Below are positions 1 through 13,154 of a stretch of DNA of 64,000 bases, one piece after another. The stretch comes from Tetrahymena elliotti 4EA (lineage: Eukaryota; Ciliophora; Oligohymenophorea; Hymenostomatida; Tetrahymenidae): positions 228,250 through 292,249 of the forward strand of contig JH720356.1 of the NCBI GenBank assembly GCA_000231825.2. The letters are read 5' to 3'. The notes under the pieces were generated by a model that did not search any database, was not told the origin of the DNA, and was given only the letters and a program-made list of their open reading frames with translations. Position 1 is the stretch's first letter; every line of letters starts with the position of its first letter. The translations under genes and the position numbers were made by a program.

Positions 1-93
1 TAATAATTTTACACTTCACTTCTATAAAAATAGAACTTAACTTGAATAGAGTTTAAAGAATTGTAATTGCTTTATCCAAGCTGCTGTTAATAA

Positions 94-2405
94 ATGAAAA
101 GGAACAAATTTTAAATGTAATTAGATAGAGAGAAGATGATAGTAATAGATGAATTGCTGTCGTAAAAGAAAAAAGGAGTTAATAGCAGTTCAGTGAAAAA
201 TTCTACATTTACTAATTCAAATGGATAGATGAATAAATCACAACAAAAAGGTCAACAAAATTTCAATAGAACTATGAATCGGTCTAATAAATCAGATGGA
301 AATATATTTATTTAGAATTTCGGTGAACCATCTTCATCCTAAAAATTGATTAACTAGAGTCACAATCAAGAAATGTCTTTTGCAGATAAATTAAACCTAA
401 AGAGTAAGAAGCTGGAAAAACTTGAATAAAAATATGAAAGAGATGAACATTTTTTGAATTAAACAATTAAAAACAAAAAGAGGGAATTAGAGAAAGTGTA
501 TAGAGTTTAATCTTAATAACAATTAATGAATTATTATAAATTATCTGATGCTAAATCAGAAAATATTCCACATCTAATGAGTAATGCCTTAGATAATAAC
601 ACTGATATATCTATTAGATAAAAAATACGTGAGTTTTTGGGAACAAATTTTAAAACAGATTTTTTTGATAACTTAGATGATTTTGTAGGATGCGTAAAGG
701 TATTATATGGAAATTCTAAAATTATATCTGCAAAAATAGATAGGATTTATAAAGGAAAGTAAGCAGAAGATTCTGAAGATATTGAAAAATTGTAAATGAA
801 ATTTGTTGAAGAACTTCGTAGTAGACCCATTAAGTTAAGGGAATAAGAAAGAATTTAAAGAATGAAATTATAAGGTGCTTTTGATACTAACAAAACACCT
901 TCTTTCAATACTTTTTTAGATAAGAATTTCTCAAAAAACCAGCTAAAGAATACACTTCCTTCTTTAGCTAACTTTGATCCCCTCCTGTCAGCACAAAATT
1001 AAAAGTATAACAATTCAAGCACAATAAAGCTTGAGCCTCCTTAACTCTCTTATCTACAAAATTACAAGTATATTAATTAAATATAAAATAATCTACATCA
1101 GTTAAATAAGATTAAATAAATTTTATTTTTTCTTAAAGATTTGAATTAGGTGATCAAGATACATTCTCAAAGAATTTCTAAAGAAAGAATCAAATAGGAG
1201 CTTTATATAGAAATGCATAAAGCTAATTTGTGTAAGTTTAAATTGATATGAATGAAAAAGAAGAAAAACTATAAAATCAATGTGAAGATTTTAAAAAAGT
1301 GAATCAACAATTGCTTGAATTTAGAAAAGCATTCAGAGAAAATTTATAAACTTTGAATATTATCAAAAAAGTTAAAGTTTCAAAACCAGATTAGCACCAA
1401 AATACAGATCAAAAATAAGTTAAATTCTAAGATGATGTTCTAGGTTCTGGAGACTCTTTGGTCGAATTAAGAAATTTAATTATCAAAGAAGATAATAGTT
1501 ATTTATTAAAATAACTTTTTAGGCAAACAATTTGGTCTATAATTATAAAGTTAAAAAGACTCAAATTAGACTACGATGAAGTATTTTTATTTCTTAAAAT
1601 TCATTAATTTTTAATTCAAAAAACATTTAATTAGATATTTACTAATAATGTTTTTCCTAATTCTCCTTTTGAGCGAGAAGGCTCAAATGATTTTTTTAAA
1701 GCTGTGAAGACAAACGATATAGAAAAAGTTACAAAAATGCTTAAGGATTGCAAATATCATGTTTATGATTTTGACTCTGTAATTATTTTTAAGCGAAAAG
1801 AAACATTTATCATTAGCATATTTTAATATGTAATAGACAAGGTAAACTCCTCTGCACTGGGCAGCAAGAAGAAATTTCTTTGATGTAATGGCTTTAATTT
1901 GTGAGCATGGAGCAGATTTAGAGGCATAAGATATGGGAGGAAGAACTCCCATATTCCATTGTGTAATTGGTGGTGATTTAAATTCTTGTAGAGTAAAAGA
2001 TTTATATTTTTAATTTAAATTTCTCTGAATTTAAAAAATTAATTTAAGATGCTATTAGCTAGAGGAGCCAATCCCTATGTAAAATCTTTAGCAAAACACA
2101 AACCATCTCATTTTACTGAAAATGATGTAATTAAGACTCTATTACGAAAAGCAGAATAAGTAATTTCAATTAAAATTTAATATAAATTAAATTTGATAAA
2201 CTTAAAAGTTACACACAATGATGAGTCTACTACCTCTTAAAAAACGTAAAGATTTTTGGATAAGAAATGGTAAAAAACTTTTTATTTGTTTTGTTTAGAA
2301 GATTAAGTTTATTTTAAAATAGTTTCTGTGTTTTCTCATCATAGCTCTAACCAGTTAAATGACAAAATCCTTAATCTTAAATAAGCTGATCTTTAAATTG
2401 AATGA
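94..2405 (+). CDS. Ankyrin-repeat protein, 4 exons
   Basis: Exons 94-1067, 1139-1778, 1837-1992 and 2049-2405 join to 708 codons ending in TGA, with TAA/TAG read as Gln. The introns (71, 58 and 56 nt) are AT-only-like and bounded by GTA...AG; removing each one restores frame and removes in-frame TGAs. The first ~400 residues are polar, Gln-rich and partly coiled-coil and match nothing I recognise. The C-terminal third carries ankyrin repeats: NDFFKAVKTNDIEKVTKML, then TPLHWAARRNFFDVMALI followed by CEHGADLEAQD, then GGRTPIFHCVIGGDL and MLLARGANPY. The start is the first ATG after an in-frame TGA at 43-45. Ankyrin repeats bind other proteins, so a scaffold role is inferred only. The last ~80 residues after the repeats could hold one more intron, which would change the tail. 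Confidence 0.8.
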
Positions 2406-2768
2406 AATTTATATCTAAATTTAATTAAATATCTTGAAAAATAAATTTTGTTTATTATTTTAAATTGAAAATTTTAAGTATTTTTTATTATTTTGTTTGT
2501 ATGGTTAATATTTCAAAAAAGGGATATTCCCAACAATAATTTTTAATTTGGTTCATGAATTATTAAATAGGCAAAGCTTATAGATTTTATGCTATTTTTT
2601 TAAAACAAGATTATTCATATGAAGAGTTTTAAATCTTTTCGGGCTTTCATGCAAAAATTAATTTAAATTTTTAGTTGATAATAAAGTAGTTAAAAAAAAA
2701 TATTGTTTGTTATAAATTTTGCATAATATTTAAAAGTAATTTTTATAGGGTAAATTATCAATTTAGTG
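2406..2768. other. Intergenic, AT-rich
   Basis: Spacer between two same-strand genes, with homopolymer A and T runs. I see no coding signal or RNA gene. Confidence 0.7.
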
Positions 2769-5700
2769 ATGAAATCTCCTCGCTAAATGAGTAACTAATA
2801 AAGTGGAAATGCAAGTAATAGGACTAACAACCCTGGTCAATTAGGAGAAGCATAATTGTTATAGTATAATGTTAGCAATTATATGCAGCTTCTTGTGTAA
2901 TAAAAAAATAATAATTAACAGCAAAATAATTAGCCATAGTAAATATTGATAGGGAACATTAAATCATTAAATATAAATGTGAATCCTTAAGCAAGCATTT
3001 CATAGCAAGCTTGTTCTGTTTTATAAGAAAAATAAATAAATTCTAACTCTCCTTAAAATCTTTAACTGATTGGTATAAGTTCTTCTAGCCCAACTATAAA
3101 CAGCTAGCAATAATAAAAGCAGTAAATATTAAATTAGGTAAAAAATATTGAATGTAATGACATTAATTATCTTTTGAAAACTTATATGGAGAGAGAAAAA
3201 TAAATTAAATTACTTCGCAATCTTAGAAAAGAATATAGAAAATTTGAAAGTTTTAAAGAAAAAGATTTTTAGTCTTATTACTTAAATGGGTATGATGCAT
3301 ATAATTTAATTTTAAAGGAAGAAAAATAAAGAGTGATGTCAGAAGAAAGCACAATTAAAAAATATTTTAATATTAAGGCTGATTAGCTAAGTTTGAAAAT
3401 AGTAGTTTTTAATTTGATTAATTCAATCTTACAGGCTAATTAAACCAGCTACAACGAATTACTTGAACAAGGATCGGATTATGAAGCAAATGAGCTCTTA
3501 AAATAAACAAATAAATTCAAAGAAGAAATACATAAATTCATTTATAAAAATTAATTTAGGTTAACTTCTATCATAATTTATATCTGTAATTTTTCAAGAG
3601 CAAGAATATTTATAGAGTAAGAAAGATTCGATTTCATTATTAAGAGGCATGAAGATGTATACAAAGAAGCTATTAAGTAAAGATAAGCACTTTAATAAAC
3701 AGCAGCTAAATAGCAATAATAATAGAAAATGCAACAACTCTAAAAAAATTTATGCTAAGCTGTATAAAATTACAAGTAAATAAATGGGATTATTGATAAT
3801 AATTAAAACATAAATTAAATTTATAATTAAGTCATGGGTACCAATAATTCTAGCAGTGATAAAAAAGCTAGATTAAAAAGTGCACAGACATATATCAACT
3901 ATAAATAAAAAACTATTCAAAATAACTACTTATATTAAGAGCAAACATCAGATTGTAATATCCTAGATTTAGATACAGCAGACCTGTTAATTAGAGAAGA
4001 AACAGATACTATTTTTAATTTAAATGATGAAGAATAAGATGAGTTAATATTTTAAAATTCCTCACCTAATAAACTAAAAAGATCTTTCAGTAATGAGTAG
4101 AGTTCTAATATTATTGACAATAATAACTCCTCTAAAACCTTTAAAAATCAATATAAAAATCTCAGAATAAAATAACAAATATCAAGTGCAAAGAGCCCCT
4201 AAGAATCAAAGTGTATAAAGGCTATCAATTGTGAGAGTTTTCAATCTTCTACTTCAAATACTATAAAATCCAATAATCAATCCACTATGCAAGTAGTTCC
4301 TATGCCAAAAAATCTATTAACCTAACAATAGCAGCAACTATAATAATAAAATTAATAATAGTTTTAATTTTTTTCAGCTTAAAATTTAATCAATAAATCA
4401 AAAATAAATGGACCTAATACAACTAATTTGAATAAAATAAATATCAATAATATTTTAAATATGAATAATCAAAGTGGTAACTTTACTTTATAAAACTAAG
4501 CCCCTTTACAAAATCCATACAACCAATTAAATAATTTAAACTACAATAATTATTACAATAACTCACTCACTTCAAACATAAGTTAAATTGCTTCTTCACT
4601 AGGACCAGCTTCTACATTAAGCATCAAATTATCTATTATGAAAAATGAAAAATAAAGAAAACTGTTTAAAAAAATGCTTAGCGAACAAATGGTTTCAGAC
4701 ATCGCTTCAAGAGTTAAATTTAAGAAATTTAAATTAAAAAAAGAAGAATAACAAAATCAACTTTGTGAAAGAGAAATTGAAGAGACTTTTTACCATTTAA
4801 CAATGCAAAATGAACTTCTCTATTCATCACTTGAAATTATTGATACTAAATTAAATATTGAAAGGCTTTATTAAGTTATGGTAAAGCAAAATAATTCAAT
4901 AAGAAACACTGTCTAGCAATATTGCAACTCAACAAAAATATACTAACAAAAAATAACAAAATAATTTAAGTAAAAAATTGTAGATTATCATAAAAACTCA
5001 ACCACAACCACAGGAAGCATTACTACTGGGTCCAAAAAAAGCTTCGGAAATATAATGGACTTAAATGATTAACAATAATTAAATAATCTAAGAGTGATTT
5101 ACTTTTAAAAATAAATGGACAACTACTTGATTGTAGACACAAATTAACAACTTGAAAACTTTTAGAACAATATCTCTAACAATATTTTAAACAGCAAAAC
5201 ATTCCAATTAAACAGCAATTAATAATAAATTTTGAAAAATTTTAAAAGTAAGTGGATAAATTAATAATTTATTTAGTTTGCCCCAAAAGACTCTAAGTAT
5301 CTTGATTAGAATTAGCAATCCTAAGATAGATAAGCATTTAATTCAGAACATACAAGCTTTTCATGCTTTGATAATTCACAAAAAAAAATTATACACTCAA
5401 ATTCTATGGAATGCTTATCAGTGAAGGGAATAAACCAAAATTAATAACAAAGAAATCTAATTATCAGGAACAATTAACCATCTTCAAAACTCAAAGAAAC
5501 TTCTCCATCTCTACTTGTTAACAATAGGTATAATTGTGAAGATAAAGATAAGCATAAATTACCATAAACTGCTTCTAGCCCTAAGAATAAGAATATTTAA
5601 TCAGCCAAACCTACTACTAATACTACTTTTAATACCTTAAATTAAGAATTAAATTATAAACAAAATTAACTTTTTACTGCTTACACTACTAAACTTACAA

Positions 5701-6659
5701 ATTAAGATATAATTTCATCTTAAAATTCCCAAAAAATGTACCCAGAAACTCTACCAATTACTAACAAAATATCGAGTGTTTTATTTTCTCCGCCTCCACT
5801 TCCTCCAAATGGATCTTAAAAAATTAAGAAAATGAAATCCTTCAAAGAAAACTCAAAAGTTTCATCTATTTATCAAATATCAGAAAAAACTCTTATTTTA
5901 TAAAAATAAAAAACAACATTTAAAAATAGAAAAAAATCTAGTTTAGGATAGGTCAATCAATAATAAATCTCTCAACTGGTCTAAAATGAATCTTAAGTCA
6001 ATCCCCCAAACAGCATACTTTAAAAAAAGAGTAACCCTAAAATATTTTAGATAGCAAGTTCAACTTAAAATTTAAATTAAACAGAACAAGTAAGAAATAG
6101 CTTAAGCAATAAGTAAAGCAATAATAACTCTTTTGATGATTAATCTTCTCCAGCATCTTCTGTTATAATGTCAAATTATAATGTGAATAATTTCAAAATT
6201 AAGCATATTAATTTAAATCATCAAAACTCTATTTAAGATCTCATAAAATAAAATACTGCTTCTTTCAGATAAGTTAAACACAAGAACTACTCCTAATAAA
6301 CTTAAAAATTTTAAGAAAGTAGCTAACTAAAGACAGAAAAAAGTTTAGTAGCAAATGAAGCTGAAAACTTAAAAACATTAAATTCATACAAATCATAGAA
6401 CTATTAAAATTAAAATGATGATTCTTTTGAGTATAATATTGATTAAATTATTGATGAAAATAAATCAAAATTACCTCGCTATTCTAAATCTACTAAAAAA
6501 TTAAAAATAAGACCAACCAGCAATATAGAAAGAAATACAAAATAATAAAAATAAAAAACTAAAATAAAAAATAAAGTCAAAACTAAGAAATGTGTTTTTG
6601 AGCATGAAAATATTTTAGACCAAGAAAAGTAAAAAATTATGCTATTATAAGAAAATTGA
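2769..6659 (+). CDS. Large Gln/Asn-rich protein, 1296 aa, intronless
   Basis: One uninterrupted frame from ATG 2769 to TGA 6657-6659; 1296 codons with no in-frame TGA. Family not recognised. About residues 110-330 form a charged helical region (for example YMEREKQIKLLRNLRKEY, then IYICNFSRARIFIEQERFDF), rich in Lys/Arg/Glu. Most of the rest is low-complexity Gln, Asn and Ser sequence, with Gln runs near 3715 and 4321-4365 encoded by mixed CAA, CAG, TAA and TAG codons. A second basic helical stretch lies around 4640-4950. No signal peptide or membrane segment is visible. Prion-like Gln/Asn-rich composition is common in ciliate cytoplasmic and nuclear proteins, so function cannot be assigned. 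Mixed glutamine codons argue for long-standing selection on composition rather than simple triplet slippage. Confidence 0.75.
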
Positions 6660-7397
6660 TAAGCAACCTGAAATTAAAAATAATGAAAATCATTATGTGA
6701 ATTAAAAAAGCTTCAAGTTTAAAAATTAAGAAAAATTTTATTGAAGTTTCAAATTAAGATTTTTCAAAAAAATTGATTCAATAATTTTAATTTTTTTAAA
6801 GTTTTTTTGGCTGAACTAAATCCATCCTTTACAAACAACCTATATAGTAATTGAGTAATATTAATATAATCATTATTCTATTTTAATATAAATTTCAGTA
6901 TTTAATTTGAAGAAAATAAGTATGTTTTTCTGTAAATTTTGATCTATTATTTGTTTTACTAAATTATTTATTACAAATAAAGTACCATTTTTTTATTTAT
7001 AAATGAGAGTTTTTATTTTGAATTTTGTTAGATCTTAGAATAAAATAAAAAGTTATGGCTAAATAATTTATTTTTTTTTGTCATATTTTTTTAAAGTTAA
7101 AATTAAATCCAAGTCTTAACTCAATTAACTCAGAGTGAAGAAAATAGTATCACTTTATTGATTTTATATTTTTATTTAAAATAATAAAAAAAGTATTATT
7201 TTGATATTATTTTCATTAAATATGAAGAGTAAATGTTTTAATCAGTTAATAAGGAAATTTTTTATTTTTTAAGATTGAATTATTTATTTATGAATGAAAA
7301 GATTTAACTTTCAGAATATTCTAATTAAAAAAGGAATTTGAAGTTGATACAATAGAAAATTAAAATATGTTACAATAATGAATTAGTAGACAATAAA
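6660..7397. other. Intergenic between convergent genes
   Basis: Very AT-rich spacer between the 3' ends of a + gene and a - gene. Nothing beyond A/T homopolymers is visible. Confidence 0.7.
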
Positions 7398-8358
7398 TCA
7401 ATTATTTTTGAGTAATGTAATACCTCCACCAACTGAATAGTCTAAGTATATGGATATGATAAATAAACCATATAAGATGATGTTATGTAAATCAGAATCA
7501 AAAACTTTGAAAAGGAAGAAATAACTGTTCTTGATATATTCTGGTCCACCTTACTTTCTGCTTAAAGAAATATCTTTCAAGTACATATTGATAAAGAAAA
7601 TAGTACTCCACATTAAAATTAATGGAATCCATGATTCCCAAACACCAGTTAATGAAGCAAAAGATCCATAGACGCACATTTCTCCAAAATAGTTAGGGTT
7701 TCTGTTACGGGCGAAAATACCCTCATTGATAAGACCTTATTTGTATTTAAGTGTGTAGAACTTTTAGGCGTCAGAAACAAGCATCATTGAAACACCAAAA
7801 ATGTAAAGCATAGTACAAGCAGTAATTCTGGAGTTAGAAGGTTCATTAATACCTCTACCACTAAGGATTTACCATCCAATAGACCAATACCCAATTAAAA
7901 CTGAAAGGACAACCAAACTTGAGAATAAAGTTATCTTAACTTAGAAAGATTTATCAGGGAATAAATAATCCTTAACTAGCCATAAAATTCTATTAAGATT
8001 ATTTTAAAAATATTAAACATTCATTCTAATTATCTTTAAAATTAACTTACCCATAAGACCCGTGAAGTATGAAGTAGCAATAAGCTCCAAGAGAAAAGTT
8101 TTGGTAATAGTACATCAAAAATACAATGTATAGAGGGGTTAATCCTTTACTTAAATTAATAATCCAATTCATTTGAAGTATTTTAGGACCACCAATCAAA
8201 TTTTCAATAAGATAAGTCTTGAACTTATTGAGAGGATGATCTGAAGGATAAGTGGAAGTGTAAACACCCTTGGCTTATCCAGAAGGAGTATTACCTTTTT
8301 ATTATTTGGCTTAGCTAGACTCTTCTACCTAATTCTTTCTTTGCTTAATATCTTGCAT
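7398..8358 (-). CDS. DUF1295 / steroid-reductase-like membrane enzyme
   Basis: Exons (minus strand) 8358-8051 and 7989-7398 with a 61-nt intron at 7990-8050; 299 aa. The C-terminal half has the signature RNRNPNYFGEMCVYGSFA followed by a hydrophobic span and LSRKQGGPEYIKNS. This is the NADPH-binding tail seen in DUF1295, 5-alpha-steroid-reductase-like and C14/C24 sterol reductase families. Several hydrophobic segments (around LYIVFLMYYYQNFSLGAY, ITLFSSLVVLSVLIGYW, WIPLILMWSTIFFINMY) indicate a multi-pass ER-type membrane protein. The start ATG follows an A/T-only leader and gives a soluble Gln/Lys-rich N-terminus of ~40 residues. Substrate cannot be told from sequence; family-level call only. 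Confidence 0.85.
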
Positions 8359-9660
8359 ATTTTTACACTATCTTAAAGATTTTTAGAATTGAAAATTAAT
8401 TATATTTTATGAAGATTTAAACTGCTTATTTAAAATGCTTGATTTGTATTTATGATATAAATTGCTTATACATGACGTAGAATTTATTAATTTGATAATT
8501 TATTTATGGTTGCTTTTCCATCATTTCCGAGGTTAAGGATAAATTAGATATTAAATGAAATTGATTACTTCATTCTTAAATTTATAAATTAAAAATACGA
8601 ATAGTTTTTGATTCAACTTACTCTTTTCTTGAATTATTAGAAATCTGAGTAAAATCAAAGAAAGTAGCTCTTTTTATAAATTTCTTTTTATTTTATTCTA
8701 AAATACTAAAAATAAGGCTATAATACCTACTTTAAATTCTCATTAAACTATTTATTTAATAGAAAGATTATTATCCATGCTAAGATTTACAAACAAAAAG
8801 TGATTACCATTTCTTGAAAAATCTCTATTATTTTTAAATTAGCTAATTATTTTTTATCAACTTACATATGTTAATGTTTCTACTTTTTTTATTGTTAAAC
8901 AATTTGTTTCAATACATAATTCTTTTTATTAGAAATATATCAATTTTTATTTATTTTCAAACATATTTCAATTAATTTTTTTTTTAATTAATATGAATAT
9001 TAGGGTTTCTATTTTTTTAATTTAAGTCAGAAAAGATATTAAGAGTAAATAGATTAGAAATTTAATCAAAGAAATTATAAAATTAAATGGGTACAATACA
9101 TAATAAAGCATGGATTGATTATTCATTTTATTTAAATAAAGTATCATATTTTTTTTTATTATTAAAAACATAGAGAAATTATTATTATAATAAATTTAAT
9201 AATAATATGATAAAAAATAAACGATTTATTTTAAAAGATGGATAGGTCAATCAAATTAGATAAATATTGATTTATTTTTAAAATCAAAGAAAAAAATTAA
9301 TTTTTTAGGATAAAAAGCTAAATATTTTTTATCTAATTATAATCTTTTCTTAGAGATGAAACATTTTTGGGAGAGTTTTATATGCATGACTTACACTTTA
9401 CAAAAGATATGAATTAGCAAAAATTTTAATTAATTTGTTTTTTTGGAAAAAGAAAAGATAAATTCAATTTAAAATGCTAATTAAAATAATAATTTGGTAT
9501 AAAGAATAAATAGGAAAATGAAAAATATTTTTTTGGTTTATAAATTCTTAAAAAATAAATATTAAATTTGAACAAAATAAAATTAATTTATTGTTAACTT
9601 TATATAGATTTGATTAAAAATTTAGATTAATGCTTTCTTCATTCTTATTTACATATTGCA
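8359..9660. other. Intergenic 1.3 kb, AT-rich
   Basis: Long spacer upstream of the reductase gene and downstream of the next - gene. An open frame at 9087-9361 (+) is AT-driven low complexity and is not called. Confidence 0.6.
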
Positions 9661-11651
9661 TCATAGATTTGTTATTTACATGTATGTTTTTCAAATTTTT
9701 TTCTACAAGCTTCCTTAGTTTTAATGTTAGATTTCAATTTCCTAATTTAATTTTTCTGTGTTATCAGAACCCTGGGATTCTTCATCTAATAGCGGATTAG
9801 GAATATCTAACTAATCATATTATTCAAGGTGAAATAATGTGTTTTCATGATAGTAATTGATAGAAATAGACTAATTAGAAATATCACAAGATGAGAAGTG
9901 TTTTTGTTAATTTCTTTTTGATTTTTCATCTTTCAAACTGACAGAATATCTTTTAAAAAATTTCTGAACAATAGGTGATTATTGATTAGGACTAGATTTT
10001 TTGTTTTGTTTAAAGTAATAGTGGTTATCGATTTTATTATTGTTGAATATAAGATTAAAATTTTCATTATTAGTAAGATTATTATTGATAATAACTTGTT
10101 AGGCTGTTGTTTAAGTTTATGTATTTAATTTAGACTTTGTATTCATATTTGCTTATTTTTGTTAATCATAATTACTATCTTTTTCTGAATCATTATCTTG
10201 AATTTATTCAGAATTTTTTTCGCTCTATGCTTTGACTTTTTATAAATTAATTATTGAGACTCTTTTTGAGGAATTTTAAAATTATTTTTATTTTTTTACC
10301 TTGTTAAAGATTTGCAACTAACTGACTTTGGTTACTATATATAAAGCAATAAATTGTGGAGAAAAAATAGTTAAAGGTTGATATGCTAAAATAATTAAAG
10401 TCACAAAGATAGCTTAATTAAAATAAGGGTCTTCAGATGAAAGAGAAACCATAAAAAAGTTATCATCATTTTAAATATCAGAAATCCCTTATTTGTATTT
10501 GTAACCCGTTTATTATTTATATAGAGCAACTCTACAAACTGGAAATGTTAATTTATTGCTTTCATTTTATCTTAAAATATTCTATAAATGTGAATCTTCT
10601 AAACAAAACCAACTAGGGATCTTTGCTTATGAAAATGTATATTATTAAGAACTTTAATCAGTGTTTAGGCCATAGTATGTATCGTTCTTGAGTAAGAATT
10701 GATACGGTTATATATTAGTGGTAAAAATTGAATTATAAATATTGTTGCTGGCGCATGCCTATCCATATTAGAAAGAACCATTGTCATCAAAAAATTTAAC
10801 ATAAATTATGCTATATTTTTCATTGGAATGCAAATTTATAGTTTTAACTCCCTCTATTGTGCAATCTTATTAAAATTATTCAAATCTGTAATTAAAGACT
10901 GTTTAAAATACTCCAATGTATATTAAAATAAATAGCACTAGATAGATAAAAAGAGAGCATATTGAGATCAGTTTTACTGTAAAAACTAAATTTATTTCAG
11001 TTGAGCATACATAGATAAATAGAAGGGGAAAGCAGTAAACTAAAACCATAGGTAGATATTTAAATCCAAGAATGAAATTTTAACTTAGAAAATTATATAA
11101 AAAAGCTAATATCACTGTCGATAGTATAATACAGAACATCTATACTACTAAGAAAATTATCACCCTATTTTTTTTATTTGAACCATTTCCAATAATACTG
11201 TTAAAAATGTTTTCCTATTTCTGTTATAAAGCTAAGCTGCTTGGCTCATTAAGATATTCCAGAGGGGGCTTTACACTTATTTGCATACTTTAATCCCTCC
11301 TCTCCTTACCAATAAGGCAATTCTATTGAGAGGCTATATTTTAATGTATCTAATTAAAAGCTACTTTCAGCTTACTTAAGTTAATGAAAACTATATAATA
11401 GGTTAAATATTTTTTTATATAGTTTCCTATTTTTTATTTTATTGAATTAATTAATTATAAATTATCTTAAATCCTTTATATTCTATTAACCTCAGGCTAT
11501 GTAAATATTAAAGTAGATTGCTAAATTTCTCAGCTGGCTGCAATCCAAAGAATTGTTCGGATTTTTACACTGAATTAATTAGAGAAGTCAAATCAATTTA
11601 TTATATTTTCTTTTTTTAATTAAAATTTCTTACTCTGAAAAATTTTTCCAT
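9661..11651 (-). CDS. Multi-pass transmembrane protein, unknown family
   Basis: Exons 11651-11376 and 11322-9661 with a 53-nt intron at 11323-11375; 645 aa. The N-terminal ~140 residues are soluble (SEQFFGLQPAEKFSNLLQYL, then HSLRLIEYKGFKIIYNQ). At least three hydrophobic segments follow: IIFLVVQMFCIILSTVILAF, YLPMVLVYCFPLLFIYVC, and LISICSLFIYLVLFILIYIG. A ~150-residue Cys-containing region comes next, probably lumenal or extracellular, then a further segment near FVTLIILAYQPLTIFSPQFI, and finally a long polar Asn/Gln/Ser-rich tail. This layout resembles the many ciliate 'transmembrane protein' families with two membrane blocks around a Cys-bearing loop, but no named family is recognised. 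The start is uncertain: in-frame ATGs at 11714 and 11741 would extend it. Confidence 0.7.
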
Positions 11652-12511
11652 TCTACAAAAAATTATTAAATTTATGTTTGATAAATTTCTTGTTGCAATT
11701 ATTTGATGATCCATTCTCCCAATTAGAAAAATAATACACATCAATTTTTTAAAGTGTAAGTTTTTTAAATATCTGGACGCTGTTTCATTAATTTTGATTC
11801 AGCTTATTTCTATTTTAGAACAATTAAACAATTAATAAGATAATTTAATTTCCATTATGAAATAAGTATATTAAGCTATTAAACAACCATATAAAATGGT
11901 AAGTTGAGATTAAAGTCTACCAATTCAAAAGCATTCCTTTTGGTTAAAATCCATGCTAATTTAAATTGTCTATATACATATTTATTAAATGAATATATTC
12001 TTTCATGTAGCTTTGATAGGCTTCTTATTTTTCTAAATATTTTATATTTTCTCTATAAATTCAAAAATATGATTTATGTTTTATAAATTTATAGAAAAAA
12101 GTTCTCAAGATGAAGTTTACACAAATTATAAGCTACCTAAGTAAATAGATTGTAATAGCTAATAAACTATCATTAAATGATAAGAAAAACATATTTTGAA
12201 TATGTACCACTCAATTTACTATTCAATTCGTACTTTCAAATCAAAAAAGTAATTTTTTTCTAAGTAAATCTTTTTAGCAATTATTCAACAAAGAACAAGA
12301 CATAAATTAAATTTTGAATGCTTCGAAACTGAATTAAATTCAAGCACTACATTTTCACAAGATTTGTAATTCGCTTTATAAATATAATTTTATAACAATC
12401 TTACATGAGGGAAGCAATATAGATATACTAATTATTATATAAGTCTAGGAAATAGATACAAAAATTACTTCTTTATCTTTTTTTTAATACTAGTTCAAAT
12501 TATTAAAAGAA
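11652..12511. other. Intergenic, AT-rich
   Basis: Upstream region of the - strand membrane-protein gene. Short open frames exist on + (for example 12201-12407) but are A/T-driven and show no motif. Confidence 0.55.
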
Positions 12512-12730
12512 TCAAGAAGCTTGCTTTAATAACAAAGTAGAAAGTTCTTTAAGATGTAATTATTTCAAAAAAAGAATTTTAAAACAAAATATTTTCTGTA
12601 CCATATTCTTTTTAAAATATTTTAATTCTGTCTATTAATTTTTAAATGATGAAATAATAGTTATAATCTCTTTAAGCCTTTATCTCACATTTTTTCCGCA
12701 CTTAACTTTATTGCAAAGCTCACAGTACAT
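12512..12730 (-). CDS. Possible small ORF, CxxC start
   Basis: A 72-codon frame from ATG 12730 to TGA 12512-12514. It opens MYCELCNKVKCGKNVRQRLK and continues Lys/Leu-rich. The Cys-x2-Cys-x5-Cys start has slightly higher GC than its surroundings, which is the only reason to list it. No homologue is recognised, and it could be chance in AT-rich DNA where only TGA stops translation. Confidence 0.2.
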
Positions 12731-13154
12731 ATAATTTATTTTTTAAATTATTAATTTTTTATGAATCTTACTATGGTAAATATTTCACTTGAATCTCTAA
12801 ATACTTATTCAGCCTTTTTTATTTATTTTGATTAACATAAATATCAGCCAGTTAGTTTTTTATAAGGTAGAAACTTTTGAATTACCTTAAACTAGTTTTA
12901 ATTTAATTATTTTTTTCAGTACTTTTTATCTATTTTTAAATAAATTATTTTTAAAGAAATATGTTTGATTTATAATTTATAAATATTTGGATATAATTAG
13001 ATTTAGATAGATACTTCAAAGCCTTTATTTTGAAATTAATAAGATATTATTTTTAAGAAAGAGTTAATTTTTAACTAAATATTTGTGTTTAGATATTTAT
13101 TTTTACAATAATTAGATTTTTAATTAACTTTATTAATTTTTTTTGCCATTTCAA
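12731..13154. other. Intergenic, AT-rich
   Basis: Spacer upstream of the + gene at 13155. No coding or RNA signal seen. Confidence 0.65.

Noticed and set aside
1250..1253. In-frame TGA suggesting the ankyrin gene ends near 1250 and another begins
   Set aside because: Removing the 71-nt intron 1068-1138 shifts frame and gives a continuous protein-like sequence through this point.
9087..9361. 91-codon open frame on + strand
   Set aside because: A/T-driven low-complexity sequence (Asn/Tyr/Ile/Phe/Lys) with no motif; with only TGA as stop such frames are expected by chance.
10203..10275. Intron-like GTAAAA...AAAAAG in the membrane-protein gene
   Set aside because: 64 nt long, not divisible by three; splicing would break a long downstream open frame that continues to TGA 9661.
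12201..12407. 68-codon open frame on + strand containing a GTAATT...TTTAG stretch
   Set aside because: No family resemblance, and composition equals the surrounding spacer.
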